Assembly: GCF_000321225.1 (NCBI RefSeq)
Contig: NW_004451008.1
Coordinates: 1,321,049 to 1,385,048 of the forward strand
Reading direction: 5' to 3'
Source of the DNA: Odobenus rosmarus divergens
Taxonomy: Eukaryota; Chordata; Mammalia; Carnivora; Odobenidae
Length of the DNA: 64,000 nt
In this document: piece after piece, positions 32,332 to 43,099 of the stretch
Layout: every line of letters begins with the position of its first letter
Numbering within the stretch: the stretch's first letter is position 1
Notes under the pieces: model-generated
The model's input: the letters and a program-made list of their open reading frames with translations, nothing else
The model's database searches: none
What the model was told of the DNA's origin: nothing
Program-made: the position numbers and the translations under genes

Positions 32332-32520
32332 CTCAGGGTACCTGGGTGGCTCAGTCGGTTAAGATCTGCCTTTGGCTCAGGTCATGATCACAGAGTCCTG
32401 GGATCGAGCACCACATCGGGCTCCCTGCTCAGCGGGGAGTCTGCTTCTCCCTCTCCCTCTGCCCCCACCCCCTGCTCGTGCTCTCTCTCTCTCAAATAAA
32501 TGAATTTAAAAAATATCTTT
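32332..32520 (+). mobile_element. SINEC
   Basis: Head 'gggtacctgggtggctcagt', 'gggatcgagcaccacatcgg', tail 'caaataaatgaatttaaaaa'. TSD 'aaaagatatcccaaaa' perfect over 16 bases at 32316-32331 and 32521-32536. It landed just upstream of a long L2. Confidence 0.95.
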
Positions 32521-32544
32521 AAAAGATATCCCAAAAGATATCCT

Positions 32545-33285
32545 CTGCTCTGTATCTGTATTACCATATCTCTAGACTAAGCCATCACCTTCTCTCTCCT
32601 GATCTACTGAAATGACTTCATCCCTTGGTTTCCTGCTTCCATTCTTACCCCCTTAAGATCAATTATCCCCAAAGTAGCCAGAATGATCTTTATAAAAATA
32701 AATCAGATTGTATCACTCTCTTGCTTCAAACCTCCCAATAGCATTCTGTAGCAAGTAGAATAAAATTCAGACTCCTTTACCTGGTCTACACCATCCTATA
32801 GGAACTGACCCTTGTCTACCCCTCAGACCCCTCCCAGCATTCTCCCCACTCTTTACCACCCTCTAGGCAGGCCTAGCTCACAGCTTTTGTACTTCCTGTC
32901 CTCTCTGCCTGGAGCATTCTTTCCTCTGAGTTTCACGTGGATGGCTCTGTCAGAACTTAGGTTTCAGCTCAAATGCCATGGGAGAATAATTTCTCAGAGA
33001 ACAGCCTCCTACTTTCAGACACTTTCTATAAGATTGCTCTGTTTTATTTGCTTTGAAGAACTTGTCATTGCTTAGGGTTTTATTATATTTTTTATGCCTA
33101 TTTATTTATTGCCTGCCTCCCATGACTTCAGTGTAAGCAACATGAGGGCAGGGACCTTGTTTTTCTTGGTCACTGCTGTATCCACAGCACCTAGAAGAAT
33201 GCCTGGCACATAGCAGGAGCTTACGAAAGACTCACTGATTGAATGAAGGAACAAATAAACGAGTGGATGAATGAATGTAGTACAA
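32545..33285 (+). repeat. L2-type LINE, long 3' portion
   Basis: Collinear with the old mammalian LINE 3' region: 'gccagaatgatctttataaa', 'aatcagattgtatcactctc', 'gtagaataaaattcagactc', 'cctggagcattctttcctct', 'tcagctcaaatgccatggga', then 'atgagggcagggaccttgtt', 'cactgctgtatccacagcac', 'aatgcctggcacatagcagg' and 'tgaatgaagg'. No intact ORF; the 87-codon open stretch at 32812-33075 lies inside this LINE. Confidence 0.85.
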
Positions 33286-33287
33286 TC

Positions 33288-33397
33288 CCTTTCTTTTTAA
33301 AATGAGGAAACCAAAGTCCCAAATTGAAAGTGACTTGTACAAAACCACAAAGAGGAGACTTATTCTTCTGATCCTGATTTTTATGATCTTTCCAACA
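33288..33397 (-). repeat. MIR fragment
   Basis: 'taaaatgaggaaaccaaagt', 'gaaagtgacttgtacaaaac' match the reversed MIR core. Confidence 0.55.
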
Positions 33398-33413
33398 TAT
33401 TAACCTGCATCTT

Positions 33414-33607
33414 TTTTTTTAAAGATTTTTATTTATTTATTGAGAGAGAGAGAACGGTAAAGAGAGAGCATGAGAGGGAGGAAGGTCAGAGGGAGAAGCA
33501 GACTCCCCGCTGAGCAGGGAGCCCGATGCGGGACTCGATCCCGGGACTCCAGGATCATGACCTGAGCCGAAGGCAGTCGCCCAACCAACTGAGCCACCCA
33601 GGCGCCC
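33414..33607 (-). mobile_element. SINEC
   Basis: T-run, 'aaagatttttatttatttat', 'gagggaggaaggtcagaggg', reversed head 'gccacccaggcgccc'. TSD 'taacctgcatctt' is perfect at 33401-33413 and 33608-33620. Same body type as the 15122 copy. Confidence 0.95.
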
Positions 33608-33621
33608 TAACCTGCATCTTG

Positions 33622-33840
33622 ACGTGGTTCTCAGCCAGGGTGATTTTGCCTACCAGGAGACATTTGATGATGTCTGGAGAGATTTTCAATTGTCTTAACT
33701 GTAGCGAAATTGCTACTGGCATCTAGTGAGTGCAAGCCAGAGATGCTGCTACACAGCCTATAATTCACAGGACAGCATTCCACAACAAAGAATTAGGTGG
33801 CCAAAAAGATCAGTAGGGCTGAGGTCGAGCACCCCTAGTA
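33622..33840 (+). repeat. hAT-type non-autonomous DNA transposon
   Basis: 'gtggttctcagccagggtga', 'gagacatttgatgatgtctg', 'gctactggcatctagtgagt', 'cagagatgctgctacacagc' and 'ccacaacaaagaattaggtg', ending 'gaggtcgagcacccct'. The ends are inverted relatives (ggttctcaacc). Known mammalian element; exact name not certain. Confidence 0.7.
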
Positions 33841-33844
33841 GCAC

Positions 33845-34090
33845 TTGGGAAGGCAGGATACACCCCCTCCCTTCTTCACTTTTCCTCTGAGCCACGGGAA
33901 ACCTGCCTCTGTTGCTTTACCTAAATTGAGCAACAGCCCTCATCCAGGAAGGATGTTGTCTTTGACCACTAGATGAATCTTTTCCCTCTCTCAAGTAAAT
34001 CCTTCAACGTCTAATTAGCATAGGATATGCCACCTTCAGTTAATATTGGTTACGAAATTTGTTAAGGAAATTAGTTGCCCAAACTGTCCT
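33845..34090. other. Unique spacer
   Basis: Nothing recognised. Confidence 0.3.
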
Positions 34091-34094
34091 TTCT

Positions 34095-34355
34095 GCTCAT
34101 TTGTATTCTTCTACCTATCCTTCAGTCATAAATTCTACCACTTTCAGGAAGCCTTTCCTGAGTCCACAGTTCATATCTCCCTACACCATATTCTCTTAGC
34201 ACTCAGTGTATGTGAATTAAAATACTAACTTAAGCCCAAGAATTGCTCATTTTCCCACCATCCCCGGTTTATGCATTCTTTGAAGCAGGGACAGAGTCTC
34301 AACAGGGCACTGGGCACAGAGTAGGTGCTCAGTAAGTACCTTCTGGAAGGAAGAC
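34095..34355 (+). repeat. L2 3' end
   Basis: 'caggaagcctttcctgagtc', 'gcactcagtgtatgtgaatt', 'gaagcagggacagagtctca', 'ggcactgggcacagagtagg' and 'tgctcagtaagtaccttctg' match the L2 3' region. Confidence 0.75.
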
Positions 34356-34359
34356 ACAT

Positions 34360-34990
34360 GTCTCTTGACAGGCTACATATCCATTTAAAGTGACAACAAA
34401 GAAAACCTTACAAAATGAACACAAGAGAAAAGGAAAACCCTCCCTCTTTAACTGCAGCTAAAGGAAGTTGGGAGGCAGGAGCATTAATTGATACATCTTT
34501 TCAGAATATTGCTTCTCTTTTGTGCATGAATGTAGGCAAGCAGTCAAACAGAGTCAGCTCCCCACCAAAGTGGGAACAGCCTGAATGAGTAATTATCTCT
34601 AAAGTAGTGGTGAGGGTCCCCGGTGCTGGGGGAACAGTGTGGTCTCTGCAAATCCCTAAGCCGATGACAGGGACAGGGTAGGTGGCACGCTGTGTTATCA
34701 GTACCCCAAGGGAGATAAGAAAAACAAAGTAGCCACCTTAATACTGCTTTCCCAGGAAGCTGACTGGCTTGCCTTAAGCCTACGGTGCTACTTAACTCAA
34801 CACAGCTGCAAACAAACAAGATTAGAAATGAATGTTAGATTTCCTTTTAAAATAGAACATGAAACAAAAGCTTTTTTTTTTTTTTTTTGGTCACCATGGG
34901 CAAAGCAAAGGAAGTGTCTGTTTGAGGAAAACAATTCCACATTAGCTTAAATTACCTGTTTAAAACACAAAACTCTGAACCCTAGAAAGG
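34360..34990. other. Unique DNA, possible regulatory element
   Basis: 34440-34840 is repeat-free with motifs such as 'agcattaattgatac' and 'gaatgagtaattatc'. A poly-T of 18 lies at about 34871-34889. No gene. Confidence 0.25.
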
Positions 34991-35014
34991 CCTTTAGAAA
35001 TATGACCATGTTCA

Positions 35015-35189
35015 TGGGACACCTGAGTGGCAGTCAGTTAAGCATCTGCTTTCGGCTCAGGTCATGATCCCAGGGTCCTGGGATTGAGTCCTGCATCAGG
35101 CTCAATGCTCAGCGGGAAGCCTGCCTCTCTCTCTCTCTCTCTGACAAATAAATAAATAAATAAATAAATAAAATCTTTAAACAAAAGAT
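35015..35189 (+). mobile_element. SINEC with internal deletions
   Basis: Head 'ggacacctgagtggcagtca' is missing 'ctc' in the A-box area, and the body lacks the 'cttctccctctgcccctgc' part, going from 'gcctgcctctctctc' straight to 'tgacaaataaataaata'. TSD about 'gaaatatg(a/g)cca' at 34997-35008 and 35190-35201. Confidence 0.88.
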
Positions 35190-35194
35190 GAAAT

Positions 35195-35310
35195 ATGGCC
35201 AGTTCTTATTTCATAGATGAGGAAACTGAGATCTAGAGAGCAGAAAGGACTAGCCTGAAATCACACAGCACACCAGTGGAAACCAGAATCTTCAACTGAG
35301 CTTCCTGTCC
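35195..35310 (-). repeat. MIR fragment
   Basis: 'ttatttcatagatgaggaaa', 'ctgagatctagagagcagaa', 'gcctgaaatcacacagcaca' match the reversed MIR. The SINE above inserted at its left edge. Confidence 0.75.
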
Positions 35311-35384
35311 CCAGTTCCCATTGTGTATGTGTGATTTGGAGCAGGGCATGGAGTGGGGAAAATCAGTGGACCAGAGAGTCTAAA

Positions 35385-35525
35385 TACCTGGACTCCAGAT
35401 TTTATCAAATGACAAACTTTGTGATTTAGGGCAAGCCACTTCTCCTTGCTTCACCTTGCCCATCCATTAAGTAACGGATTTGGCCTGAATGACCTATAAG
35501 GTGCCTCCCAGTTCCAAAGGTGTAC
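35385..35525 (+). repeat. MIR-like fragment
   Basis: 'ttagggcaagccacttctcc', 'ttgcccatccattaagtaac' and 'cctataaggtgcctcccagt' resemble MIR, which has 'gggcaagtcacttaacctc' there. Confidence 0.5.
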
Positions 35526-35564
35526 ACTATGACTTCAGCACGTGCTAATAATAAATAAACAAAT

Positions 35565-35780
35565 AAAAATATATAGAGTATATACTTTATGCCAGACACT
35601 GTGCTAAATATTTTTTGCCACACAATATCTCATTTAGTCTTTATAACCCTGTAAAATAGGCATGTTTATTACTGCCATTTACATAGGAGAAAGCTGGGAG
35701 TCAGGTTAAGTACCTGACTCAGAGTCACACAATTGGTGTGTGGTGACAGTAGCATTTGAACATCTACCTATCTGACTACA
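35565..35780 (-). repeat. MIR, nearly full length
   Basis: 'actttatgccagacactgtg', 'ctaaatattttttgccacac', 'tctcatttagtctttataac', 'ctgtaaaataggcatg' and 'ctgactcagagtcacacaat' in reversed MIR order. Confidence 0.85.
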
Positions 35781-35784
35781 GGGA

Positions 35785-36300
35785 TGAAAATTACAAGTTC
35801 AGAGAATATTCAAATATTAGTTCTGTTCAGTCCTTCCAGGGACTGAGACTTCACACCCATCTGCACAGAAATCACCCCCACTTGGGACATTGACTGTGAC
35901 AAAAACTATCTCTGTAAATTGTACCCATTGATCCAGTGATGCTTCTTCAAGACCACCAAGAAGTCTAACACTTATTTTATAAAACAGTTCTTTAGATAAG
36001 AGAGAATTGTGTTTATGACCCTTATTTTGAGCATCTTCTCTTTTGTAAATTAAGATTTCTAATCACTTCACTGGTTTTTTGTTTGAACCTACTTTCAACT
36101 CCCTTACTACCCCAGCAGAATGCCTCTGCCCACACTCAACATATCTCACACTTTCAACTTAAAGTATTATTACTGATTAAATCCCTAGTGTTTGCAAAAA
36201 GGGTGGTAGCAGACATGATGAGTTCAGAGCAAATTTGAACAGAGGATCTTTGGAGCCATGATGGAGTCACAGGACTTAGTCATCCTCCCATCTTAAACAA
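35785..36300. other. Unique spacer
   Basis: No gene or repeat recognised upstream of the long L1. Confidence 0.3.
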
Positions 36301-36474
36301 CATTTTTTTTAAAGGGTAAATGAGCCAAAGAAAAGAAATAATAAAGATCAGAGTGAAAGCATATGAAATAGAAGACAGAATAATAATAGAGATAATCAAT
36401 GATTTGAGAAAGTGCTAAAATTGGTAAACCTCTAGCCATACTGATCAGGAAAAAGAAGGAAGGATCGGATGAAA

Positions 36475-36556
36475 GATGGAAGGAAGGAAGGAGGGAAAGA
36501 AGGAAGGAAGGAAGGAGGGAAAGAAGGAAGGAAGAAAGGAAAGAAGGAAGGAAGGC
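36475..36556 (+). repeat. (GGAA)n microsatellite
   Basis: About 15 GGAA units with GGGA and GAAA interruptions, grown out of the A/G-rich 'aggaaaaagaaggaaggatc' of the L1. Confidence 0.93.
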
Positions 36557-37283
36557 CATCAGTATAGATTTTATTGATATTAAAGGGATAAAAAGTAAAT
36601 ATTATAAACAACCATATGCCAGTAAATTCTACACATTATTTGAAATGGACAAGTTCCTTAAAAAACACAAACAACCAAAGTTCACTAAAAAAAAAAAGAT
36701 AACCCAAATATGCTCATGTCTATTAAAGAAATTGAATAAATAATTAATAACCATACCAAAAAAATCACCATGCCCAAATGGTTTCATTGGTGGACTCTAC
36801 CAAGCATTAAAAGAAAAACATGATGATAATTCTCCATAATATCTTCCAGAAAATAAAAGTGGAGAGAACACTTCCTAACTCATTCCATGAAGTCAGCATT
36901 GTCCTTGATACCCAAACTACACAAAGATATTACATTAAAAAAAAACAAACTACAAACCAACATCCTTCCTGACACAGAAATTCTTAACAAAATTTTAGCA
37001 AATTCAATTTAGCAGTATAGAAAGAGGTTAACACATCATGATTAAGTGAGGTTTATCACAGAAATACAGGTTTCCTTTAACATTTGAAAATCAATCAGTG
37101 GAATTTACCATATTAAAAGACTGAAAAAGAAAACCCACATGATTATCTCAAACAGACAAAGAAAAAGGATTCAACGGAATTCGATGTCTATTCATGACTA
37201 AAAACTCCTAGCAACCTGGAAATAGAAGAAATTTGTTCAAACTGATAAAGAGCCTTTATAAAAAGCTTTTGACTAATATCATA

Positions 37284-37508
37284 CTTATTTATTTATTTAT
37301 CTATAATTTTTTAAAAAATATTTTATTCATTTATTTGACAGAGAGAGACACACATAGCAAGAAAGGGAACACAAGCAGGGAGAGTGGGAGAGGGAGAAGC
37401 AGGCTTCCCACTCAGCAGGGAGCCCCATGCGGGGCTCCATCCCAGGACCCTGGGACCATGACCTGAGCTGAAGGCAGATGCTTAACAACTGAGCCACCCA
37501 GGAGCCCC
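37284..37508 (-). mobile_element. SINEC nested in L1
   Basis: A long degenerate T/A tail ('ttatttatttatttatctat', 'ttttaaaaaatattttattc'), a body with 'aagggaacacaagcaggg', and reversed head 'gccacccaggagcccc'. TSD 'gactaatatcata' perfect at 37271-37283 and 37509-37521; both copies lie in L1 text. Confidence 0.94.
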
Positions 37509-37896
37509 GACTAATATCATATTTAACAGTGAAGATTGAATCCTAAGATTGGAGAGAAAAAGACAAGAACACATGTTCTCAATGCTTTTCTTCAGTATTG
37601 TACTGGAAGTCCCAGCCAGTGCAATAAAGCAAGAAAAATTTCCATACAAAATGGAAAAGAAAAAATAAAATTATCATTATTGGAAGATGGTATACTGTAT
37701 TTGTAGAAGATCTTAAGGAATCTCTAAAACAGCTATAAGAACTAGTAAGTGAGTTTATCAAATTTGCAGAATACATGTTGAATAAATGAAAATTGTTTAG
37801 AAGCAATAAAAATTAATTGTATATAAACAATAAACAATCATAAAATAGAATTAAAAACAAAACAACTTATAATATCATCAAAATATGAAGTAATTA

Positions 37897-38115
37897 GGGG
37901 CGCCTGGGTGGCTTAATCAGTTAAGCGTTGCCTTCGGCTCAGGTCATGATCCCAGCATCCTGGGATCGAGCCCCACATCGGGCTCCTGGCTCAGCTAGGA
38001 GCCTGCTTCTCCCTCTCCCTCTGCCTCTCTCCCTGCTCATGCTTTCTCTCTCTCTCTCTCTCTCTCTGTATCTCTGTGTCTCAAATGAATGAATAAAATC
38101 TTAAAAAAATTTTTA
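37897..38115 (+). mobile_element. SINEC nested in L1
   Basis: Head 'ggggcgcctgggtggcttaa', 'gggatcgagccccacatcgg', a long CT run (about 38044-38066), tail 'gaataaaatcttaaaaaaat'. TSD imperfect: 'aaaatatgaagtaatta' near 37880-37896 and 'aaaatatatgaatta' near 38116-38130. Confidence 0.92.
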
Positions 38116-39081
38116 AAAATATATGAATTAGTGATAAATTTGACAAAAGATGTGCAAAGCGTATACACTGAAAACTACAAAATATTAATGAGACCTATGA
38201 AAGAACACCTTCTTAAAGAAATGAGATATGCCACACACACGGACTGATAGGCTCAATATTTTTAAGAAGTTAATTCTTTCTAAGCTAATCTGTAGATTAA
38301 ATGAAATTCCAGTTAAAAATCCAGCAGGCATTTTTTAATACAAATACAATTCAAAAGACCTACTATGGCCAAAACAACTTTGAAAAACAAGAACAAAATT
38401 GCAGTCCTCATACTGCCTGATTTCAAAACTTATAAATCTATAATAATCAAGACAGTACAGATTTGGCATAAAGTTAGAGAAACCTTTTATTCAACCGAAT
38501 AGAGTATAGAATTAGACCCACATGTACATATTTGGTCAATTTATTTTTGACAAAAATGTAAAGGGAATTAAATAAGGGAAAGGATACATTTTCAACACAT
38601 TGTGCTGGTACAATTTGATAGCCATTTGTAAAACGAATCAACCTCAACTCTTATCACAATATTAAAAAAAAGTAACTCACATGAAACATAGACTTAATTG
38701 TGAGATAAAACCATAAAACAGTTGGAAGGGAAAAGTCTTAGTAACCTTAAGTTGGTCAATGACTTCTTAAGTAAGACCCTGAAAGCCTAGGGTATGAAAG
38801 AAAAACATAGGTATGTTGAATTTCATCAAAATTGTTCTTCAAAGGATATTGTTAAGAAAATAAAAGTGAAGTCACAGATTAGGAGATAACATTTGCATAA
38901 TATAGAGCTGACAAAGGGCTTTTATCCAGGAAATATAAAGCATTGTTACAATTCAAGAATGAGAAGACAACCTAATTTTTTTTAAAATGGGCAAGTAATT
39001 TCAACTGGCACTTCACAAAAGAAGATATATAGATGGCATATAAGCCTATGGAAAAAATGCCTAACTTCATTAGTGATTTAT

Positions 39082-39296
39082 GTTTTTAAATTTTTAAAAA
39101 AGATTTTACTTATTTATTTGAGAGGGAATATGTGAGAGAGAAATAGAGAGTGCACATATGCATGAGCAGGGGAGGGGGAGGCTCAGAGGTAGAGGCAGAA
39201 GCAGGCTCCCCACTGAGCAGGGAGCCCAACACAAGGCTCAGTCCTGACCTAAGTCGAAGGCAGATACTTAACTGACTGAGCCACCCAAGTGCCCCA
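39082..39296 (-). mobile_element. SINEC nested in L1
   Basis: 'aaaaaagattttacttattt', body 'gcatgagcaggggaggggga', reversed head 'gccacccaagtgcccc'. TSD '(c/t)tagtgatttat' at 39070-39081 and 39297-39308. A deletion removed the 'gggatcatga' area ('cagtcctgacctaagtcgaa'). Confidence 0.92.
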
Positions 39297-39829
39297 CTAG
39301 TGATTTATTAAATGCAAAATAACCACAATGAGATACAATTACAGGTTGACTAGAATGACTAAAAATTTAGAAAATAATACAAAAGGAGATAATTCCAAAT
39401 ATTGATATAGATGTGGGGTAACTGGAACTCTCATGTACTGCTGGTGGGAATCTAAAATGGTAACCACTATGAAAAACAGGTGCAATTTCTTAAAAAGTTA
39501 AATGTACACCTACCATAAACCCAGTCATTCCACTCTTAAGTATTCTCAAGAAAAATGAAAGTATATGTTCAAAATAAGAGTTGTACATGAATATTCATAA
39601 TGGCGCTATTCATATTAGCCAAAAATTGGGCTCTACCTGAATGTCTATCATCAAGGTTATGCAAACAGTTTGTGGCAAATCCAAACAATGGGACAGTATT
39701 CAACAATAAAAAGGAACAGACTATTGATACATGTCACAACATGGATACGTTTGAAAATAATTATACTGAGTACAAGAAGCCAGACAAAAGAAGAGTGCAT
39801 AGTGCATGATTCCATTTGTATAAAAAAAT

Positions 39830-40002
39830 TTTTTAAGAGAGGGAGGGGGAGAGGGGCAGGGAGTGAGGGAGAGAGAGAATCTTAAGCAGGCACCACATGC
39901 AGCACGGAGCCTGACACAGGGCTTGATCCCACAACCCTGAGATCATGACCGGAGCTGAAATTAAGAGTTGACCACTTAACCAATTGAGCCACCCAGGCAC
40001 CA
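39830..40002 (-). mobile_element. SINEC nested in L1, older type
   Basis: 'ttttttaagagagggagggg' (the 'aagatttta' part is missing), 'ctgagatcatgaccggagct', 'gaaattaagagttgacc', reversed head 'gccacccaggcacc'. TSD 'ccatttgta(t)aaaaaa' at about 39812-39829 and 40003-40018. Confidence 0.9.
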
Positions 40003-40259
40003 CCATTTGTAAAAAATTCTTAAAAAATGCAAACTAATCTACAGAAAACAAATTAGAGGCTTCCTGCAAATAAGAATAGAGAGAAGGATATGGCATGAGG
40101 AAAATTTTTGGAATGATGGAAATATTTGTAATCTTAATTTTGGTATGGTTATAGGATATATCCATACGTCAAACCTGTCCAATTGTACACATTAAATGTG
40201 TACAATTTATTATACATCTATTATACCTCAATAAAGTGGCAAACAATTTTTTAAAGAAG

Positions 40260-41578
40260 AGAGGCAAGGAAGGAAGACTTAATATTTTGTAACAGTGACC
40301 TTGACAGAATCCTCAATGAGAAAAGCATATAAGAGGGAAAGACATTGAGAAATTGGTGGGAAGAAAATTCAAGACAAAGTCATGATATATTAGGCACAGA
40401 ACTTTGAATCCACAGCATTCTATCGACCATATATTCAGTCTTAGGTTGGTTCAGATTGGTTTGATGGAAGATATCATCTGAGAAGAAGCTGAAGCAGTGG
40501 TTTTAGAGTGCAGGCTGCAATGTGATGCACGATACTTGAGCAGAGTATAAGAAAGAATATGAAATCATAGGCTTAAAAGTGTCGTTATCACACACTCCAC
40601 CTCCAAGCAGAGTTTGTGCCAGAGATATTTGGAGAAGAAAGCTGTGCCCCATCCATTTCTCTAAACTGTGATCATAATATTAGGGAATGTTTAGCCACCC
40701 ATCAAGGAGGTTTGGATTCATTGACTCCCCTCTCCTTTCACCTCTTGTGGTAGCCATGGAAGAGACCGTTCTAAATCTCCCCTAAGAGACAGCCTACTAC
40801 AAAGAGTATGGTTCCTGACAGCATCCATCTGCAGTGTCTTTAGATCTGTCATAGCATTTGAACTGAGCCCCTTTTCTGGCAGTCTGTGGTCGATGAATGA
40901 GCGTCACCATCTCTGCCCAAGTGGGATTCCTCAAAGGACAATCCTGGGATCTGAGCTGTCTGATGGCTTGGTCAAAATGTTCTCAGAGCTTCACCAAAAT
41001 CTGAGGTTCTTCCTATGTAATCATCCTTCCTTCCTCCTCTCCTTTTACAGATGTCAGTCCTGCAGTCTGGTCAGAGGCTTTCCCTACCCACTTTTTCTCC
41101 CTCTCCTCCTTGTGTTTCACAGAAATTACAGTCAGTGTATCTCTCGCACTTCTAACTCTGTCTTGACGTCTACTTTCTGGAGGACCTGAACTGACACACA
41201 CAACCTGTCACTCCTTTCCATCAGCTAAGTCCCCAAGTTCCCCAACTTTATTGCCATTGCCTTTGGTCAGGCTGCCTTGGTTCTCCTGACCAGGAACTTA
41301 CCCCGAAATGGTCAGCCATTGGACTTGAATTCCAATGCTGGTGTTATTCTGGGAACAGAGTGGTTGCTGGCATGGTCTGAATATCTGAAGAAGAAGTCTA
41401 CCCTTCCCTGAGAACAAAATATGATTTGGAATGGGGCTATGAAGTCCGACTGCAAAGCCCTGCTCTGATAATTAATTGGCGTCTAATGTCCCATGTTCCA
41501 AAGTTACCTTACTTCTTTTCCATCTAAAACAAGAACAGTGTAATCACAATCTCTGCTTTTCTTTGCAAAGAAGCAGGG
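40260..41578. other. About 1.3 kb unassigned
   Basis: No SINE or L1. 41030-41210 ('ctctgtcttgacgtctactt', 'gaggacctgaactgacacac') looks like the end of some dispersed repeat that I cannot name. A 98-codon open stretch (40893-41189) overlaps it. No gene. Confidence 0.35.
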
Positions 41579-41595
41579 AGGCTGTTGAAAATCTT

Positions 41596-41798
41596 TTTTT
41601 TTTTTTAAAGATTTTATTTATTCATTTGAGACACAGAGATACAGAGAGAGAGCATGAGCAGGGAGAGAGGCAGAGGCAGAAGGAGAAGCAGCTCCCCGCT
41701 GAGCCAGGAGCCCGATGTGGGGCTCGATCCCAGGACCCTGGGATCATGACCTGAGCTGAAGGCAGATGCTTAACCATCTGAGCCACCCAGGCGCCCCA
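41596..41798 (-). mobile_element. SINEC
   Basis: T-run, 'aaagattttatttattcatt', 'agcatgagcagggagagagg', reversed head 'gccacccaggcgcccc'. TSD 'aggctg(t/g)tgaaaatctt' at 41579-41595 and 41799-41815. Confidence 0.95.
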
Positions 41799-41939
41799 AG
41801 GCTGGTGAAAATCTTGTTGGTAAACTGCTGTGAACTTCTTAGAAGCTCTGATAATCTTCTATCCATGGATGAAAGTGTTGACCTGCCACTATTCCCATAT
41901 ATGCCTTTCATTTTGGCTCTGAATAAGGCCTGGCTACCT

Positions 41940-42385
41940 TCATCTGGTGCTTATAATTCTTTAATCTTGTCTTTCAGTACCCTTCTGCTCCTACGTATGT
42001 TCCAGCCAAATGGAGCCACTCGCTTATCCCCAAGCACAGTCGGCGCTCTCTTGCTTCACTAACCTCACTCATTCTTTCTCCTCTGCCTGGAATCGCCTCG
42101 CCTCTCACTCCCAAAGCTGCCTGTCCAAATTCCAGCCATCATTTAAAGTCTATCTGAAACATGATATCCCCTAAGAATCCTGAGTTACCCTCTCCTGCTG
42201 CTACAATTCCACAGTAATTTTTTGTATATTTCTCATAACATTCATTGCTTTCCATCTTGTCTTGTGTTTATTAGGTACATGTCTTGGGCCCCCTACTAGG
42301 ATATAAGCTCCTTGCCCATCTCTCTGATGCCCACCTTCCCCAGCACCTGACACCTAAGGGGGCTGCTCAGTCCCTTGGTTCTAAA
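41940..42385 (+). repeat. L2, 3' portion
   Basis: 'ctcctctgcctggaatcgcc', 'atcatttaaagtctatctga', 'ctcataacattcattgcttt', 'ctaggatataagctccttgc' and 'ccttccccagcacctgacac' follow the L2 3' region. Confidence 0.75.
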
Positions 42386-42389
42386 TGGG

Positions 42390-42980
42390 TGCATTGTTTT
42401 CAAAAGTGGTGATGGCTTCCCTTGTACATTTCTGTAAAGTGCCTCTTTGAGACCCAAGGTCACCACCTAGCAGGGCTGCTAGAGAGGGCTAGGCAGCTTT
42501 GTCAGGAAATCAAGTGTTTTCCTGGGCAAGGCCTACTGTGCAAGCATATGAGTCCTGCATCATTAGCACATTTCTCTGGTCAAACTGGCTAAGAGCGTAA
42601 AAAAGCAGAAGGTCTCCAAGCTTCACATGAGGATATGAATGACCATCATTATTAAAACAGATCACCTTACCCCCAGGGTCTGAGGAAAGGGTTTCAGGAG
42701 TTGTTGCAGGTTGCGGGGGTGGGGGGTGGGAGGACATCAATAATAGTAATTTCCATCCCATGCCTGAGACCCACTTCATTCTGTGTTTTCTCATTCTATT
42801 CTCCAGTCACCATCAGGCCTGACCTCTGGGTATCTATTACTTACTCTATAAAGTCACAGTCGAAACATAGGTGGAGTTCCAATGCATTTTTCTAAGAGCC
42901 TTGCAGTGCTCCTAGTCTTGCCAAGGGGTTCGCTCTCTCTGCTATTTTTATCCAAAACCAGCTTCCATGAACATGTTTCC
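42390..42980. other. Unique DNA with a G-rich run
   Basis: No gene. The G-rich stretch at 42715-42733 is listed separately. A 94-codon minus open stretch (42794 to 42510) has no known features. Confidence 0.35.
42715..42733 (+). repeat. G-rich run, possible G-quadruplex
   Basis: Five G, T, six G, T, three G, A, two G. With the six-G run split, a four-tract quadruplex with short loops is conceivable but not canonical. Confidence 0.5.
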
Positions 42981-42984
42981 AGCT

Positions 42985-43095
42985 CAGTAAACATTCAACA
43001 GGCAACATATGTTGAGGCCTATTGTGTGTCGGTAACAGGGTTGGGCATACAGAGATAAACAGGACCCAGATCTTGCAGGCCGGAAACACTCAGTG
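42985..43095 (-). repeat. L2 3' end fragment
   Basis: 'cagtaaacattcaacaggca', 'gcctattgtgtgtcggtaac', 'atacagagataaacaggacc' correspond to the reversed L2 terminus. Confidence 0.65.
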
Positions 43096-43099
43096 AGCC

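Larger units (their letters stand above)
36306..40258 (+). mobile_element. Old L1 (ORF2 to 3' end), decayed, with four nested SINEs
   Basis: Collinear with L1 ORF2. Near the left end: 'gaaataataaagatcagagt' and 'tagccatactgatcagg'. Middle: 'ggtttcattggtggactcta', 'ccaacatccttcctgacaca', 'gtggaatttaccatattaaa', 'gtattgtactggaagtccca'. Toward the 3' end: 'ctactatggccaaaacaact', 'aaacaacaaaat'-type text, 'tcatgtactgctggtgggaa', 'ccagtcattccactcttaag'. The terminus is 'attatacctcaataaagtgg'. ORF2 is reverse transcriptase/endonuclease for target-primed insertion, but frames are broken throughout. The place of the RT catalytic FADD motif, at about 37679-37690, reads 'ttggaagatggt', no longer coding it. 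SINEs split it at 37284-37508, 37897-38115, 39082-39296 and 39830-40002, and a GGAA repeat at 36475-36556. No TSD found; an L1M-type age is likely. Confidence 0.85.

Noticed and set aside
36475..36556. CRISPR-like or minisatellite array
   Set aside because: Units are 4 bases without spacers: a simple microsatellite.
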